A stretch of 64,000 nt of DNA from Nocardia coubleae NBRC 108252 (lineage in GTDB: Bacteria; Actinomycetota; Actinomycetes; Mycobacteriales; Mycobacteriaceae), in assembly GCF_001612805.1 (NCBI RefSeq), contig NZ_BDBD01000011.1, forward strand, positions 558,001 through 622,000, written 5' to 3'. Shown piece after piece: positions 8,947-17,246 of this stretch. Each line of letters opens with the position of its first letter. The first letter of the stretch is position 1. The notes below the pieces were generated by a model. That model was not told the DNA's origin and ran no database searches. It saw only the letters and a program-made list of their open reading frames with translations. Both the position numbers and the translations under genes were made by a program.

Positions 8947-9711
8947 TCACGTCGTTTGGCCGCCGTCGACGACTAGGGCGTGGCCGATGATGAAGGCGGC
9001 TGGGTCGGAGCACAGCCATAGGACGGTTCCCGCGATCTCGTCGGGGGTGCCCATGCGGCCGATGGGTTCTTGGTCGATGACCTGCTGTCGTCCTTCGGGT
9101 GTGCCGCCGGAGAATCGGTCCATCATTTCGGTGTCGATGATGCCGGGGCAGATGGCGTTGATGCGGATCCCGGTGGCGGCGTAGTCGAGGGCGGCGGATT
9201 TCGTGAGGCCGATGATGCCGTGTTTGGCTGCGGCATAGGCGGACTGGCCTCGGAAGCCTTTGACCCCGGCTCCGGAGGACGTGTTGACGATGCTGCCGCC
9301 GTGCTCGCTCATCAGCGGGATCTGGTGCTTCATGCACAGGAATACTCCGCGCAGGTCGACGGCGAGGATGCGGTCCCAGTCGTCGACCGAGATGTCGGCC
9401 AGCGGCGCGACGGGTTGTTCGATGCCTGCGTTGTTGAAGGCGACGTCGAGGCGGCCGAAGGTCTGGATCGTCTGGTCCAGGGCCGCGCGCACGTCGTCTT
9501 CGTCGGTGACGTCACAGCGGATGGGCAGTGCTGTGCCGCCGTTCTGTTCGATTCGGCGGGCGGTTTCCTCGATGCCGTCGGCGTTGATATCGGCCACGAC
9601 GACGCGGGCTCCGGCCCGGGCGAAAGCCAGGGCAGTCGCTCGTCCGATTCCGCTGGTGGCCCCGGTCACGAAGGCGACTTTTCCGGTGAAGTTGTAGTCG
9701 ACGTCCGTCAT
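8947..9711 (-). CDS. Classical short-chain dehydrogenase/reductase
   Basis: NAD(P)-dependent oxidoreductase of 254 residues. Visible motifs: the cofactor glycine-rich TGATSGIG (about 16-23), Asp-ending beta2 (VVVADI, suggesting NAD preference), NNAG near 91, the catalytic Ser (NTSSG) and YAAAK near 160, and the C-terminal VVDGGQTT. It closely resembles the second SDR in this window at 11388 in layout. An XRE-type regulator lies directly upstream on the same strand. The substrate, probably an alcohol or ketone, is not predictable. Confidence 0.88.
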   Translation of the reverse strand: MTDVDYNFTGKVAFVTGATSGIGRATALAFARAGARVVVADINADGIEETARRIEQNGGTALPIRCDVTDEDDVRAALDQTIQTFGRLDVAFNNAGIEQPVAPLADISVDDWDRILAVDLRGVFLCMKHQIPLMSEHGGSIVNTSSGAGVKGFRGQSAYAAAKHGIIGLTKSAALDYAATGIRINAICPGIIDTEMMDRFSGGTPEGRQQVIDQEPIGRMGTPDEIAGTVLWLCSDPAAFIIGHALVVDGGQTT

Positions 9712-9747
9712 GAAACGGCTCTCCTAGCCTGGCCGATGGTGGGTCGG

Positions 9748-10665
9748 TCAGCGGTCGGTGATGCGGCTCGGCTGATCGGAAGTGTGCTCGGCGAAGGTGG
9801 TGTCCGCCCAGTTGGCGAGCAGGGTCATCGCGTCCGCCGAGGGGCTGCCGGATCGGGCGGTGTAGAGCGTCAGCACCAGACCGGGGTCCGCGGGCAGTGG
9901 CATCGTTTCGTAGTCGATCGTGATGTCGCCGACGACAGGATGGTGGAAGCTCTTGGTGCCCGTGTAGTGCAGGCGCACATTGTGTTTGGCCCAGCGCACC
10001 CGGAATTCGTCACTGCGAGTGGATAGTTCGCCGACCAGGTCGGAGATGCCGCGGTCGTAGGGGTCGCGGCCGGCGTCGGTGCGGAGCAGGTTGACCGAGG
10101 CGTCTGCCATCTGGTCCCAGTCCGGATAGAACTCGCGGGCTCGGGGGTCGAGGAAGCAGAACCGGACGAAGTTGACCTGCTTGCTCAGGTCCGGGTGCAG
10201 CGGGTCGGGGTAGAGGGGCGAGTAGAACGCGTAGGCCAGCCGGTTGGCGGCGACGAGGTCGTGGCGGGCGTTGCGGATGAACGCGGGCCCGGTGAATCCG
10301 TCGAGCAGCCGCTGCACCACCGGCCGCACCGTTTTCGTCGTCCGTCGTTGGCGGGTGCGCTGCGGGCTGGTGAGAACATTGCGGTGCAGATCGAACAGGT
10401 GTGAACGCTCGGCCTCGTCGAGTTCGAGCGCTCGAGCGATCGCGTCCAACACCGACTCGGAGACGCTGTTGACCTTCCCGCGTTCGATCTGGGTGTAGTA
10501 GTCGACCGAGAGCCCGGCCAGGGTCGCGACTTCCTGCCTGCGCAGGCCGGGAACACGCCGTTTCCCGGCGTCGTAGACGGGCAGTCCCACCTGGTCGGGA
10601 GTGATCTTGGCTCGGCGCGAAGCCAGGAACCTGCCGATCTCCGCTGCGCGCTTGCTCGACTCCAT
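9748..10665 (-). CDS. XRE family regulator with MmyB-like ligand domain
   Basis: Transcription factor of 305 residues: an N-terminal helix-turn-helix of the XRE type (GLRRQEVATLAGLSVDYYTQIERG, about 37-60) followed by an MmyB-like C-terminal sensor domain, typical of actinobacterial regulators that control a neighbouring SDR or oxidoreductase. The ATG at 10665 is used; the longer frame adds 37 low-complexity residues. The gene precedes the SDR at 8947 (36-base gap) and is divergent from the lipoprotein/SDR/ADH run at 10880, so it may control both sides. Confidence 0.85.
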   Translation of the reverse strand: MESSKRAAEIGRFLASRRAKITPDQVGLPVYDAGKRRVPGLRRQEVATLAGLSVDYYTQIERGKVNSVSESVLDAIARALELDEAERSHLFDLHRNVLTSPQRTRQRRTTKTVRPVVQRLLDGFTGPAFIRNARHDLVAANRLAYAFYSPLYPDPLHPDLSKQVNFVRFCFLDPRAREFYPDWDQMADASVNLLRTDAGRDPYDRGISDLVGELSTRSDEFRVRWAKHNVRLHYTGTKSFHHPVVGDITIDYETMPLPADPGLVLTLYTARSGSPSADAMTLLANWADTTFAEHTSDQPSRITDR

Positions 10666-10879
10666 GTGTCCGAGGCTAGGCGCCTGGCCTGCGTGTTTGC
10701 CAGGTGTTGATGAGAGGGGTGCTGCCGGCACCCCCCTGAACTGCACCTCCCACAAACCCGATCGACGACGTTGCATGGAACACGAAGCCCACGGACATGC
10801 CGACCCGGCCGGAACAGCACCAGATCAGCGGCCCGGCCCGTGTGAGCTGACCATGCACCGCCTCGACGACAGGAGTCCG

Positions 10880-11365
10880 ATGCGATCGACCCGGCTGTTC
10901 GTCGCAAGTCTGATCGCGGCCACCGCGGTGATCACCGCCTGCACGAGCACACCGTCAACCACCCCGAACCCGTCCGCACTCACCCCACCGGCAGCGCAGG
11001 AGGACACGTTCATGCGGATCCGGATCCGCACCGCCGCGGGAGAAGCAGGCGGCCACCTGTACGACAACGCCACGGCCCGCGACTTCGCGTCCCTGCTACC
11101 GCTCACCCTGACCGTCCACGAGCTCGGCGGCCGGGAGAAGGCAGCCACGCTCCCCCGCGAACTCGCCGACGGCCAGGGCCGAGCCGAGTACCGCGCGGGC
11201 CAGCTCGGTTACTGGGCACCCGGCCACGACCTGGCCGTCTACTACCGCGAAGACGGCTTCCGAGTCCCCGCGCCCGGGATCGTGATGATCGGCGAGATCG
11301 AGTCCGGTCTGACGGCGATCACCGCCGAATCCGCCGGACTCACCCTCACCGTAACTGCCGCCTGA
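10880..11365 (+). CDS. Lipoprotein with cyclophilin-like fold domain
   Basis: Secreted lipid-anchored protein of 161 residues. The signal peptide ends in a lipobox (ITAC, Cys21), followed by a Thr/Pro linker. The rest matches the cyclophilin-like fold family: LYDNATARDFASLLPLTL in the first half and a Gly/Tyr strand pair (LGYWAPGHDLAVYYRED) before the closing strands. These domains are not proven prolyl isomerases. The ATG at 10880 follows AGGAG at 10871-10875. It heads a run with the SDR at 11388, the ADH at 12179 and the hydrolase at 13237, all with short gaps. Confidence 0.78.
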   Translation: MRSTRLFVASLIAATAVITACTSTPSTTPNPSALTPPAAQEDTFMRIRIRTAAGEAGGHLYDNATARDFASLLPLTLTVHELGGREKAATLPRELADGQGRAEYRAGQLGYWAPGHDLAVYYREDGFRVPAPGIVMIGEIESGLTAITAESAGLTLTVTAA

Positions 11366-11387
11366 CCGCCAGAAGGAGCACCGCATC

Positions 11388-12155
11388 GTGAATCCCACCT
11401 ACGACTTCACCGGACAGGTCGCCTTCGTCACCGGCGCCGCCTCGGGCATGGGACTGGCCACCGCGACCGCCTTCGCCCGCGCAGGTGCCGCGGTCACTCT
11501 CACCGACGTCGACGACGAAGCCCTCGAGAGCGCGGTCACCGAGATGCGCGCCGCCGGACGCCAGGTGCTGGCGGTGCACTGCGACGTGGCCGACGAAGAT
11601 CAGGTCGCCGCCGCCGTGACCGCGACCGTCGAGCAGTTCGGCCGCCTGGACTTCGCGTACAACAACGCGGGCATCCAGTCCCCGACCGTCGACGCCGCCG
11701 ACGAGCCCGGCGAGGTGTTCGACCGGGTCACCGGCATCAACCTGCGCGGAGTCTGGGCGTGCATGAAACACGAACTCGCCCACATGCGCGAACAGGGCTC
11801 CGGAACCATAGTGAACTGCTCCTCCCTCGGTGGGCTGGTCGGGCTACCCGGCCGCGCCGCCTACCACGGCGCCAAACACGGCGTTATCGGCCTGACCCGT
11901 TCCGCCGCACTGGAATACGCGCCACGCGGCATCCGGATCAACGCCATCTGCCCCGGCACCATCGAAACCCCCATGGTCACCGCCATGTTCGACTCCGGCG
12001 ACCTCGACCCCGCCCGAGCCGCCGACGACGAACCCATCGGCCGACTCGGCACCGCCGAGGAAATGGCCGCGGCCGTGCTGTGGCTGTGCAGCCCCGGCTC
12101 TTCCTATGTCGTCGGCGTCGCGCTTCCCGTCGACGGCGGCTACACCGCCCGTTGA
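11388..12155 (+). CDS. Classical short-chain dehydrogenase/reductase
   Basis: NAD(P)-dependent SDR of 255 residues starting at GTG 11388. Motifs: TGAASGMG (about 15-22), TLTDVD after beta2 (NAD-type acidic residue), NNAG near 92, YHGAK with a preceding NCSS catalytic serine, and PVDGGYTAR at the end. It is a paralogue-like match to the SDR at 8947. It lies in a putative operon between the cyclophilin-like lipoprotein and the zinc alcohol dehydrogenase. The substrate is unknown. Confidence 0.88.
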   Translation: MNPTYDFTGQVAFVTGAASGMGLATATAFARAGAAVTLTDVDDEALESAVTEMRAAGRQVLAVHCDVADEDQVAAAVTATVEQFGRLDFAYNNAGIQSPTVDAADEPGEVFDRVTGINLRGVWACMKHELAHMREQGSGTIVNCSSLGGLVGLPGRAAYHGAKHGVIGLTRSAALEYAPRGIRINAICPGTIETPMVTAMFDSGDLDPARAADDEPIGRLGTAEEMAAAVLWLCSPGSSYVVGVALPVDGGYTAR

Positions 12156-12178
12156 CCCGAACACCGAAAGGACACCCC

Positions 12179-13204
12179 ATGCGTGGAGTAGTCATGTTCG
12201 CCCCCGGCGATGTGCGCGTCGTCGACCGTGAAGACCCCGAGATCGTCGAACCGACCGACGCGATCATCCGGCTCACCGCCACCTGCATCTGCGGCTCGGA
12301 CCTGTGGCCGTACCGCGGCATCGAACCGGCCGAGCACACCCTCATGGGCCACGAATACGTCGGCGTTGTCGAAGAAATCGGTGCCGACGTGCACACCTTG
12401 AAGGTCGGAGACTTCGTCGTCGGCTCGTTCTGCATCTCCGACAACACCTGCGAAATCTGCCGCTCCGGATTCCAATCCCGCTGTGTACACGGCTCTTTCG
12501 TCGCCGCAGCGATCGGCACCCAGTCCGAATTCGCCCGGATCCCCTATGCCGACGGCACTCTCGTCGCGACGCCGACGATGCCCGAACCCGAGCTGATCCC
12601 GTCGCTGCTGGCCGCTTCCGACGTGCTCGGCACCGGTTGGTTCGCCGCCGACGCCGCAGCCGCCGGACCTGGCAAGACGATCGCCGTCGTCGGTGACGGT
12701 GCCGTCGGGTTGATGGGTGTGCTCGCCGCGAAACAGCTCGGCGCCGAACGCATCATCGCCATGTCCCGCCATCCCGAACGCCAAGCCCTCGCACGGGAAT
12801 TCGGCGCCACCGACATCGTCGAAACCCGCGGTGACGAAGGCGCCGCCGCGATCAAGGACCTCACGAACGGGCTCGGCGCCCACGGTGTCATCGAAGCCGT
12901 CGGCACGCAGGAATCGATGATGCAGGCCATCAACTCCACCTGCCCCGGCGGGCACGTCGGCTATGTCGGCGTCGCCCACGACGGCGTCACCCTGCCCGCC
13001 GACCAGCTCTTCTTCGCCGAAGTCCACCTCCTCGGCGGCCCCGCCCCCGTGCGCCGATTCCTGCCCGACCTCATCGACCGCATCTGGAAGCGCAGCATCG
13101 ACCCCGGCAAGGTCTTCGACCTCACTCTGCCCCTCGACCGAGCCCCCGACGGCTACCGGGCGATGGACGAACGCCGCGCCGTCAAAACGCTGCTCACCCT
13201 CTGA
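12179..13204 (+). CDS. Zinc-dependent alcohol dehydrogenase family protein
   Basis: Medium-chain dehydrogenase of 341 residues. The catalytic zinc ligands are visible as CICGSD and GHEYVG; the structural-zinc lobe (CEICRSGFQSRC) is present in the shortened form of this subgroup. The Rossmann motif GDGAVGLM lies near residue 180. The ATG at 12179 follows AAAGGACA; a longer in-frame extension runs antiparallel-like through the SDR in another frame and is rejected. Oxidation or reduction of an alcohol/aldehyde with NAD(P) is expected, perhaps in sequence with the SDR at 11388. Confidence 0.88.
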   Translation: MRGVVMFAPGDVRVVDREDPEIVEPTDAIIRLTATCICGSDLWPYRGIEPAEHTLMGHEYVGVVEEIGADVHTLKVGDFVVGSFCISDNTCEICRSGFQSRCVHGSFVAAAIGTQSEFARIPYADGTLVATPTMPEPELIPSLLAASDVLGTGWFAADAAAAGPGKTIAVVGDGAVGLMGVLAAKQLGAERIIAMSRHPERQALAREFGATDIVETRGDEGAAAIKDLTNGLGAHGVIEAVGTQESMMQAINSTCPGGHVGYVGVAHDGVTLPADQLFFAEVHLLGGPAPVRRFLPDLIDRIWKRSIDPGKVFDLTLPLDRAPDGYRAMDERRAVKTLLTL

Positions 13205-13236
13205 CCTCTCCGACACACCGCACCAGGAGCACCACC

Positions 13237-14358
13237 ATGCACACCACGCCCCCTACACCGCACCGTTGGGCCCGCATCACCGGAGCCGGTATCGCCGCTC
13301 TCGCCGTGCTGGCGGCCTCGGCCTGCTCCGGCACCGACACCACCACCGCGGTCGCGCCGGTCACCCCCATCGCGGGCCTGGCCTCCGGGGACCTGTCTCG
13401 TGGCGCGGACAATTTCTACACCAGCGACCAGGTCACCTCGACCCCCGTGAAGTTCAAGAACCAGTATCAGATGGAGGTCACCGGAAACCTGTTCGTCCCC
13501 AAGAATCTCGCCCCCGATACCCGCGCCGCCGCCATGGTGGTCGGCCACCCGATGGGCGCGGTCAAGGAACAATCGGCCAACCTCTACGCCACCAAGATGG
13601 CCGAACAAGGCTTCGTCACCCTCGCCCTCGACACAGCGTTCTGGGGCGGCAGCGCAGGCGAACCGCGCAATGCGGTGGCCCCCGACATCTACACCGAAAC
13701 CTTCAACGCGGGTGTGGACTACCTGCGCACCCAGGACACCGTCGACCCCGAACGCATCGGCGCCCTCGGCATCTGCGGCTCCGGCAGCTTCGTCATCTCC
13801 GCCGCCAAGATCGACCCCCGCATCAAAGCCGTCGCCACCGTCAGCATGTACGACATGGGCGCCGCCAACCGCGACGGACTCGACCACTCTGTCACCGCCG
13901 AGCAGCGTCAGCAGATCATCGCCCGCGCCGCCGCGCAGCGTGATATCGAATTCCGGGGCGGACCGGTCGAATACACCGGCGGCACCGTCCACGAACTCAC
14001 CCCCGAATCCACACCCATCGAGCGCGAGTTCTACGACTTCTACCGCACCCAGCGCGGTGCCGTGACCCCCGAGGGCGCAACACCGGACACCACCACCCAC
14101 CCAACCCTGTCGAGCAACACCAAGTTCATGAACTTCTACCCGTTCAACGACATCGAGACCATCTCCCCGCGCCCGATGCTGTTCATCACCGGCGAGAACG
14201 CCCACTCCCGCGAATTCAGCGAAGAGGCCTACCGCCTCGCCGGTGAACGCAAGGAACTGGTGATCGTCCCTGGGGCAGGCCACGTCGACCTCTACGACCG
14301 CACCGGACTGATCCCCTTCGCCAAGCTCGCCTCGTTCTACTCCCAGAACCTCGCCTGA
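13237..14358 (+). CDS. Lipid-anchored alpha/beta hydrolase with Cys nucleophile elbow
   Basis: Exported hydrolase of 373 residues. The signal peptide carries a lipobox (ASAC, Cys30). The body is a YcjY/dienelactone-hydrolase-like alpha/beta fold: GHPMGAVKEQ (oxyanion region), LDTAFWGGSAGEPR, and an elbow GICGSG in which Cys180 occupies the nucleophile position; the catalytic His is seen in GAGHVDLYD near the end. It closes the 10880-14358 gene run, followed by a hairpin at 14371. A related cytosolic copy lies at 35630-36502. The substrate is unknown. Confidence 0.78.
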   Translation: MHTTPPTPHRWARITGAGIAALAVLAASACSGTDTTTAVAPVTPIAGLASGDLSRGADNFYTSDQVTSTPVKFKNQYQMEVTGNLFVPKNLAPDTRAAAMVVGHPMGAVKEQSANLYATKMAEQGFVTLALDTAFWGGSAGEPRNAVAPDIYTETFNAGVDYLRTQDTVDPERIGALGICGSGSFVISAAKIDPRIKAVATVSMYDMGAANRDGLDHSVTAEQRQQIIARAAAQRDIEFRGGPVEYTGGTVHELTPESTPIEREFYDFYRTQRGAVTPEGATPDTTTHPTLSSNTKFMNFYPFNDIETISPRPMLFITGENAHSREFSEEAYRLAGERKELVIVPGAGHVDLYDRTGLIPFAKLASFYSQNLA

Positions 14359-14370
14359 TCGACCGGCTCA

Positions 14371-14393
14371 GTCGCCCGTTGTGCCCGGGCGAC
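14371..14393. terminator. Hairpin between convergent genes
   Basis: GTCGCCCG and CGGGCGAC form a perfect 8-bp stem with a 7-base loop, 12 bases after the hydrolase stop and before the convergent LysR gene end. There is no T-tract, as is common in actinobacteria. It probably terminates transcription from both sides. Confidence 0.5.
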
Positions 14394-14453
14394 AACCTGC
14401 CCGAGCTGTCGACACGCGGTGCTCGACACCCTCGGGACCGGTCACATCGCGCA

Positions 14454-15356
14454 TCAGCGTGATCGATAGGAGCCGACGTCTACAAGTGGCCCGATGTCGA
14501 GAATCTCGAGAAAGGCGGTGGCGGCGGGTGTACAGCCGAAGTGGTTCCAGATGGCGTACTCGACACGGCTCGGCGCATCGACGACCTCGACGATGGTGAC
14601 GCCGGTGAGTTCCGGCGCGTACGCGGCGGGGAGCATGGCGACGGCCAGGCCTGGACGGACGAGCCGCGCGATGTAATCGGCCGTAGTCACCTCGAAGGCG
14701 ACGTCGCGGTCCAGGCCCGCGGCGGTGAAAGCATCGTCGGTCTGGCTGCGCCCGGCCGTCCCGGCAGGCAGGTCGACGAACGTTTCGTCGGCAAGCCTGC
14801 GCAGATCCACCATGTGCTCCCCCACCAGCGGATGATCCGGTGCGACCACAGCGACGAGCCGGTCGCGAGCGAGTTCCTGTGCTGCCACACCGGCGGGTCG
14901 TGCGCTGGTCGGCAACCCGAGAAACGCCACGTCGAGGGTGCCTTGTTCGACCTGTGCGGCGAGGTCGTCGCTGGCACCAACCCGTAGACTGACGCGCACG
15001 TGCGGATAGCGCTGCCGGAAGACCCCAAGCGCGCCCGGGACATCCACCGCGGTGACGGTCGGAATCAACCCCACAGCAAGTCGTCCGCGTATTTCGCCGA
15101 CTGCCGCCGCCACCTCGCCGACCGCCCGTTCGGCCGCTTCGAGACACTGCCGGGCGGCAGGTAGAAACGCCGTGCCCGCAGGGGTGAGGCGAACCCGGCG
15201 GCTCGTGCGTTCGAACAGCTTCGCGCCGAGTTCGCGCTCCAGGCGGGCGATCTGGTGGCTGAGCGCGGATTGAACGACATGGCAGCGTTGCGCGGCGCGG
15301 GTAAAACTGTTCGTCTCAGCGACGGCGAGGACGTACCGCATCTGTTGGAGCTCCAT
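14454..15356 (-). CDS. LysR family regulator
   Basis: LysR-type transcriptional regulator of 300 residues. The N-terminal winged helix (MRYVLAVAETNSFTRAAQ then SALSHQIARLERELG) is followed by the periplasmic-binding-like effector domain (residues about 90-290). It is divergent from the EamA exporter gene at 15436; a T-rich palindrome (15359-15381) lies immediately upstream of the ATG, consistent with autoregulation and effector-dependent activation of the EamA/NmrA/propeller operon. Confidence 0.9.
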   Translation of the reverse strand: MELQQMRYVLAVAETNSFTRAAQRCHVVQSALSHQIARLERELGAKLFERTSRRVRLTPAGTAFLPAARQCLEAAERAVGEVAAAVGEIRGRLAVGLIPTVTAVDVPGALGVFRQRYPHVRVSLRVGASDDLAAQVEQGTLDVAFLGLPTSARPAGVAAQELARDRLVAVVAPDHPLVGEHMVDLRRLADETFVDLPAGTAGRSQTDDAFTAAGLDRDVAFEVTTADYIARLVRPGLAVAMLPAAYAPELTGVTIVEVVDAPSRVEYAIWNHFGCTPAATAFLEILDIGPLVDVGSYRSR

Positions 15357-15358
15357 GG

Positions 15359-15381
15359 ATCAATCTTGGATTGCGATTGAT
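15359..15381. promoter_or_regulatory. LysR box between regulator and EamA operon
   Basis: ATCAATC (15359-15365) and GATTGAT (15375-15381) are perfect 7-bp inverted repeats with a 9-bp spacer, fitting the T-N11-A style of LysR boxes. It begins 3 bases upstream of the LysR ATG and lies about 55 bases from the divergent GTG at 15436. Confidence 0.55.
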
Positions 15382-15435
15382 GCGGTGACAAACAAGCATT
15401 GGACTCATTGATCGTGCTGCGGTCAGATCAGAAGT

Positions 15436-16386
15436 GTGAAAAATCCAGCAGCCCAACCACGTTCCACCGGTGCAGGGGGCGGCGCGACCAGGAATAACCT
15501 GTCCGGTGTCGCCCTCGCGGCGTTCGCCCCCGCGGTATGGGGTACGACCTACGTCGTCACGACCGAATTGCTGCCACCGGGGCACCCATTCTTCGCCGGG
15601 CTCCTGCGCGCACTGCCCGCGGGGCTGATCGTGCTGGCCGCGACCCGGATCCTGCCGAACGGGCAGTGGTGGTGGAAGGCGTCGATACTCGGTGTGCTGA
15701 ACATCGGCCTGCTCAACGCACTGTTGTTCGTCTCCGCCGAACGCCTGCCCGGTGGGGTCGCGGCGACGCTCGCCGCAGCCCAGCCACTGATCGTCGCGGC
15801 CTTGGCCGTCGGGGTTCTGCGAGAGCGGGCCTCCGGGTGGCGGGTCGGCTGGGGTGTGGCCGGGATGGCCGGAGTCGGCTTGGTTGTCATCGGGCCGGAC
15901 GCCGCACTCGACCTCGTCGGTGTGGCGGCGGGTCTCGGAAGCGCCGCCTCGATGGCCCTGGGTCTTACGCTCACCAAACGATGGGGACGGCCCGCTACGG
16001 CCGACCCGGTCACGTTCGCCGGCTGGCAGCTCGCTGCGGGCGGTCTGTTCCTGTTGCCGCTCACCGCGCTTGTCGAAGGCGCTCCGCCTGCGATAGACGG
16101 GCCCGCCGCCCTCGGCTACCTCTGGCTCGGTCTCGTCGGCGGGCTGATCGCCTACGTCCTGTGGTTTCGCGGCATCGGCACGCTGCCGGTCACCTCCATC
16201 GCCGTTCTGGTCTTGCTCTCACCGCTGGTCGCCGCCGCGCTCGGCGCCGTTCTGCTCGGCCAGACACTCGGTCCGGTCCAAGTCGTGGGATTTGCGCTCT
16301 CTCTCGCGGCCATCGTCGCCGGACAGCTGCCTGCACCGGCCCGCACAGCCGCTTCCACACCCATCCAGGAAGGAACATCTCGATGA
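15436..16386 (+). CDS. EamA/DMT family transporter
   Basis: Integral membrane protein of 316 residues with about ten hydrophobic helices arranged as two EamA repeats (first near 25-150, second near 165-300). The first helix carries APAVWGTTYVVTTELLP, a signature of the RhtA/YdcZ-like exporters. The family moves amino acids, metabolites or drugs. The start is GTG 15436. Its TGA overlaps the ATG of the NmrA gene (ATGA at 16383), so the two are translationally coupled, presumably under the divergent LysR. Confidence 0.85.
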   Translation: MKNPAAQPRSTGAGGGATRNNLSGVALAAFAPAVWGTTYVVTTELLPPGHPFFAGLLRALPAGLIVLAATRILPNGQWWWKASILGVLNIGLLNALLFVSAERLPGGVAATLAAAQPLIVAALAVGVLRERASGWRVGWGVAGMAGVGLVVIGPDAALDLVGVAAGLGSAASMALGLTLTKRWGRPATADPVTFAGWQLAAGGLFLLPLTALVEGAPPAIDGPAALGYLWLGLVGGLIAYVLWFRGIGTLPVTSIAVLVLLSPLVAAALGAVLLGQTLGPVQVVGFALSLAAIVAGQLPAPARTAASTPIQEGTSR

Positions 16387-17246
16387 CAACCACCTTGGCT
16401 CCCAAGACTGTCCTGGTCACCGGCGCGACCGGCGGCCAGGGCGGTGCCGTGGCCCGCGGTCTGCTCGGCGGCGGTTGGCGGGTGCGGGCCCTCGTCCGCG
16501 ATCCGCACACCCCGGCAGCCAGGGAGCTGACGGCGCTGGGTGCGGAACTGGTCACCGGCGACCTCGACGACCCGGCATCGTTGCGTGCGGCGGCACACGG
16601 CGCCCACGGGGTGTTCAGCGTGCAGCCCGCCGATCTGACCGCACCGCAGCCGGAAACCGAAGTGCGGCAAGGGAAGAACGTTGCCGATGCCGCCGCCGCC
16701 GTGGGGGCCGCGCACCTGGTCTACAGCTCCGTCGGCGCCGCCCGGCACAAGTCCGGCGTGGCCCATTTCGAAACCAAAGCCGAAATCGAGGCACACATCG
16801 AGGCCCTCGGTGTGCCGGCGACGGTGCTGCGCCCCGTGTTCTTCATGGAGAACTGGCGTCACCTGATGCCGGAGGTGGTGGACGGCGAGCGAGTTGGCTC
16901 GCTGGCGCTGGGCTCCGAAACGACCCTGCAGATGATCGCGTTGGCAGATATCGGCTCGATCGCGGTCGAGGTCTTCGGCAACGCCGACGAGTTCATCGGC
17001 GAACAACTCGACATCGCGGGCGACCAGCTGACCCCGCGGCAGATCGCGCGGATGTTCACCGAATTCGACGGCATCCCGACCCGATTCACCCGGCAGCCGG
17101 TCGAGGAGCTGCGCGGTGTCTCCGGGGAACTGGCGGCCATGTTCAGCTGGCTCGACGAGCACGGATACGAGGCCGATATCCACGCGCTGCGACGGCGCTT
17201 CCCGCAACTGCTGACCTTCGAGAACTGGCTGCGAGGTCCGAAGTGA
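16383..17246 (+). CDS. NmrA-like NAD(P)-binding protein
   Basis: Atypical SDR/NmrA family protein of 287 residues. The nucleotide loop GATGGQGG (about 13-20) and the NADP-type Arg (LVRDPH) are visible; the usual catalytic Tyr-Lys pair of SDRs is replaced by the NmrA-type segment with SSVGAARHKSG. Such proteins are redox sensors or quinone/isoflavone-type reductases. The ATG at 16383 is fixed by the ATGA overlap with the EamA gene; a much longer in-frame read-through is antigenic noise of the other frame. Its own stop overlaps the next gene as GTGA. Confidence 0.85.
   Translation: MTTTLAPKTVLVTGATGGQGGAVARGLLGGGWRVRALVRDPHTPAARELTALGAELVTGDLDDPASLRAAAHGAHGVFSVQPADLTAPQPETEVRQGKNVADAAAAVGAAHLVYSSVGAARHKSGVAHFETKAEIEAHIEALGVPATVLRPVFFMENWRHLMPEVVDGERVGSLALGSETTLQMIALADIGSIAVEVFGNADEFIGEQLDIAGDQLTPRQIARMFTEFDGIPTRFTRQPVEELRGVSGELAAMFSWLDEHGYEADIHALRRRFPQLLTFENWLRGPK

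Noticed and set aside
10601..10879. Upstream extension of the cyclophilin-like lipoprotein
   Set aside because: The AGGAG at 10871 and the signal peptide fix the start at 10880; the extension overlaps the XRE gene.
11759..12178. Upstream extension of the zinc alcohol dehydrogenase frame
   Set aside because: It reads through the SDR gene in another frame and is Arg-rich nonsense; the ATG at 12179 has its own binding site.
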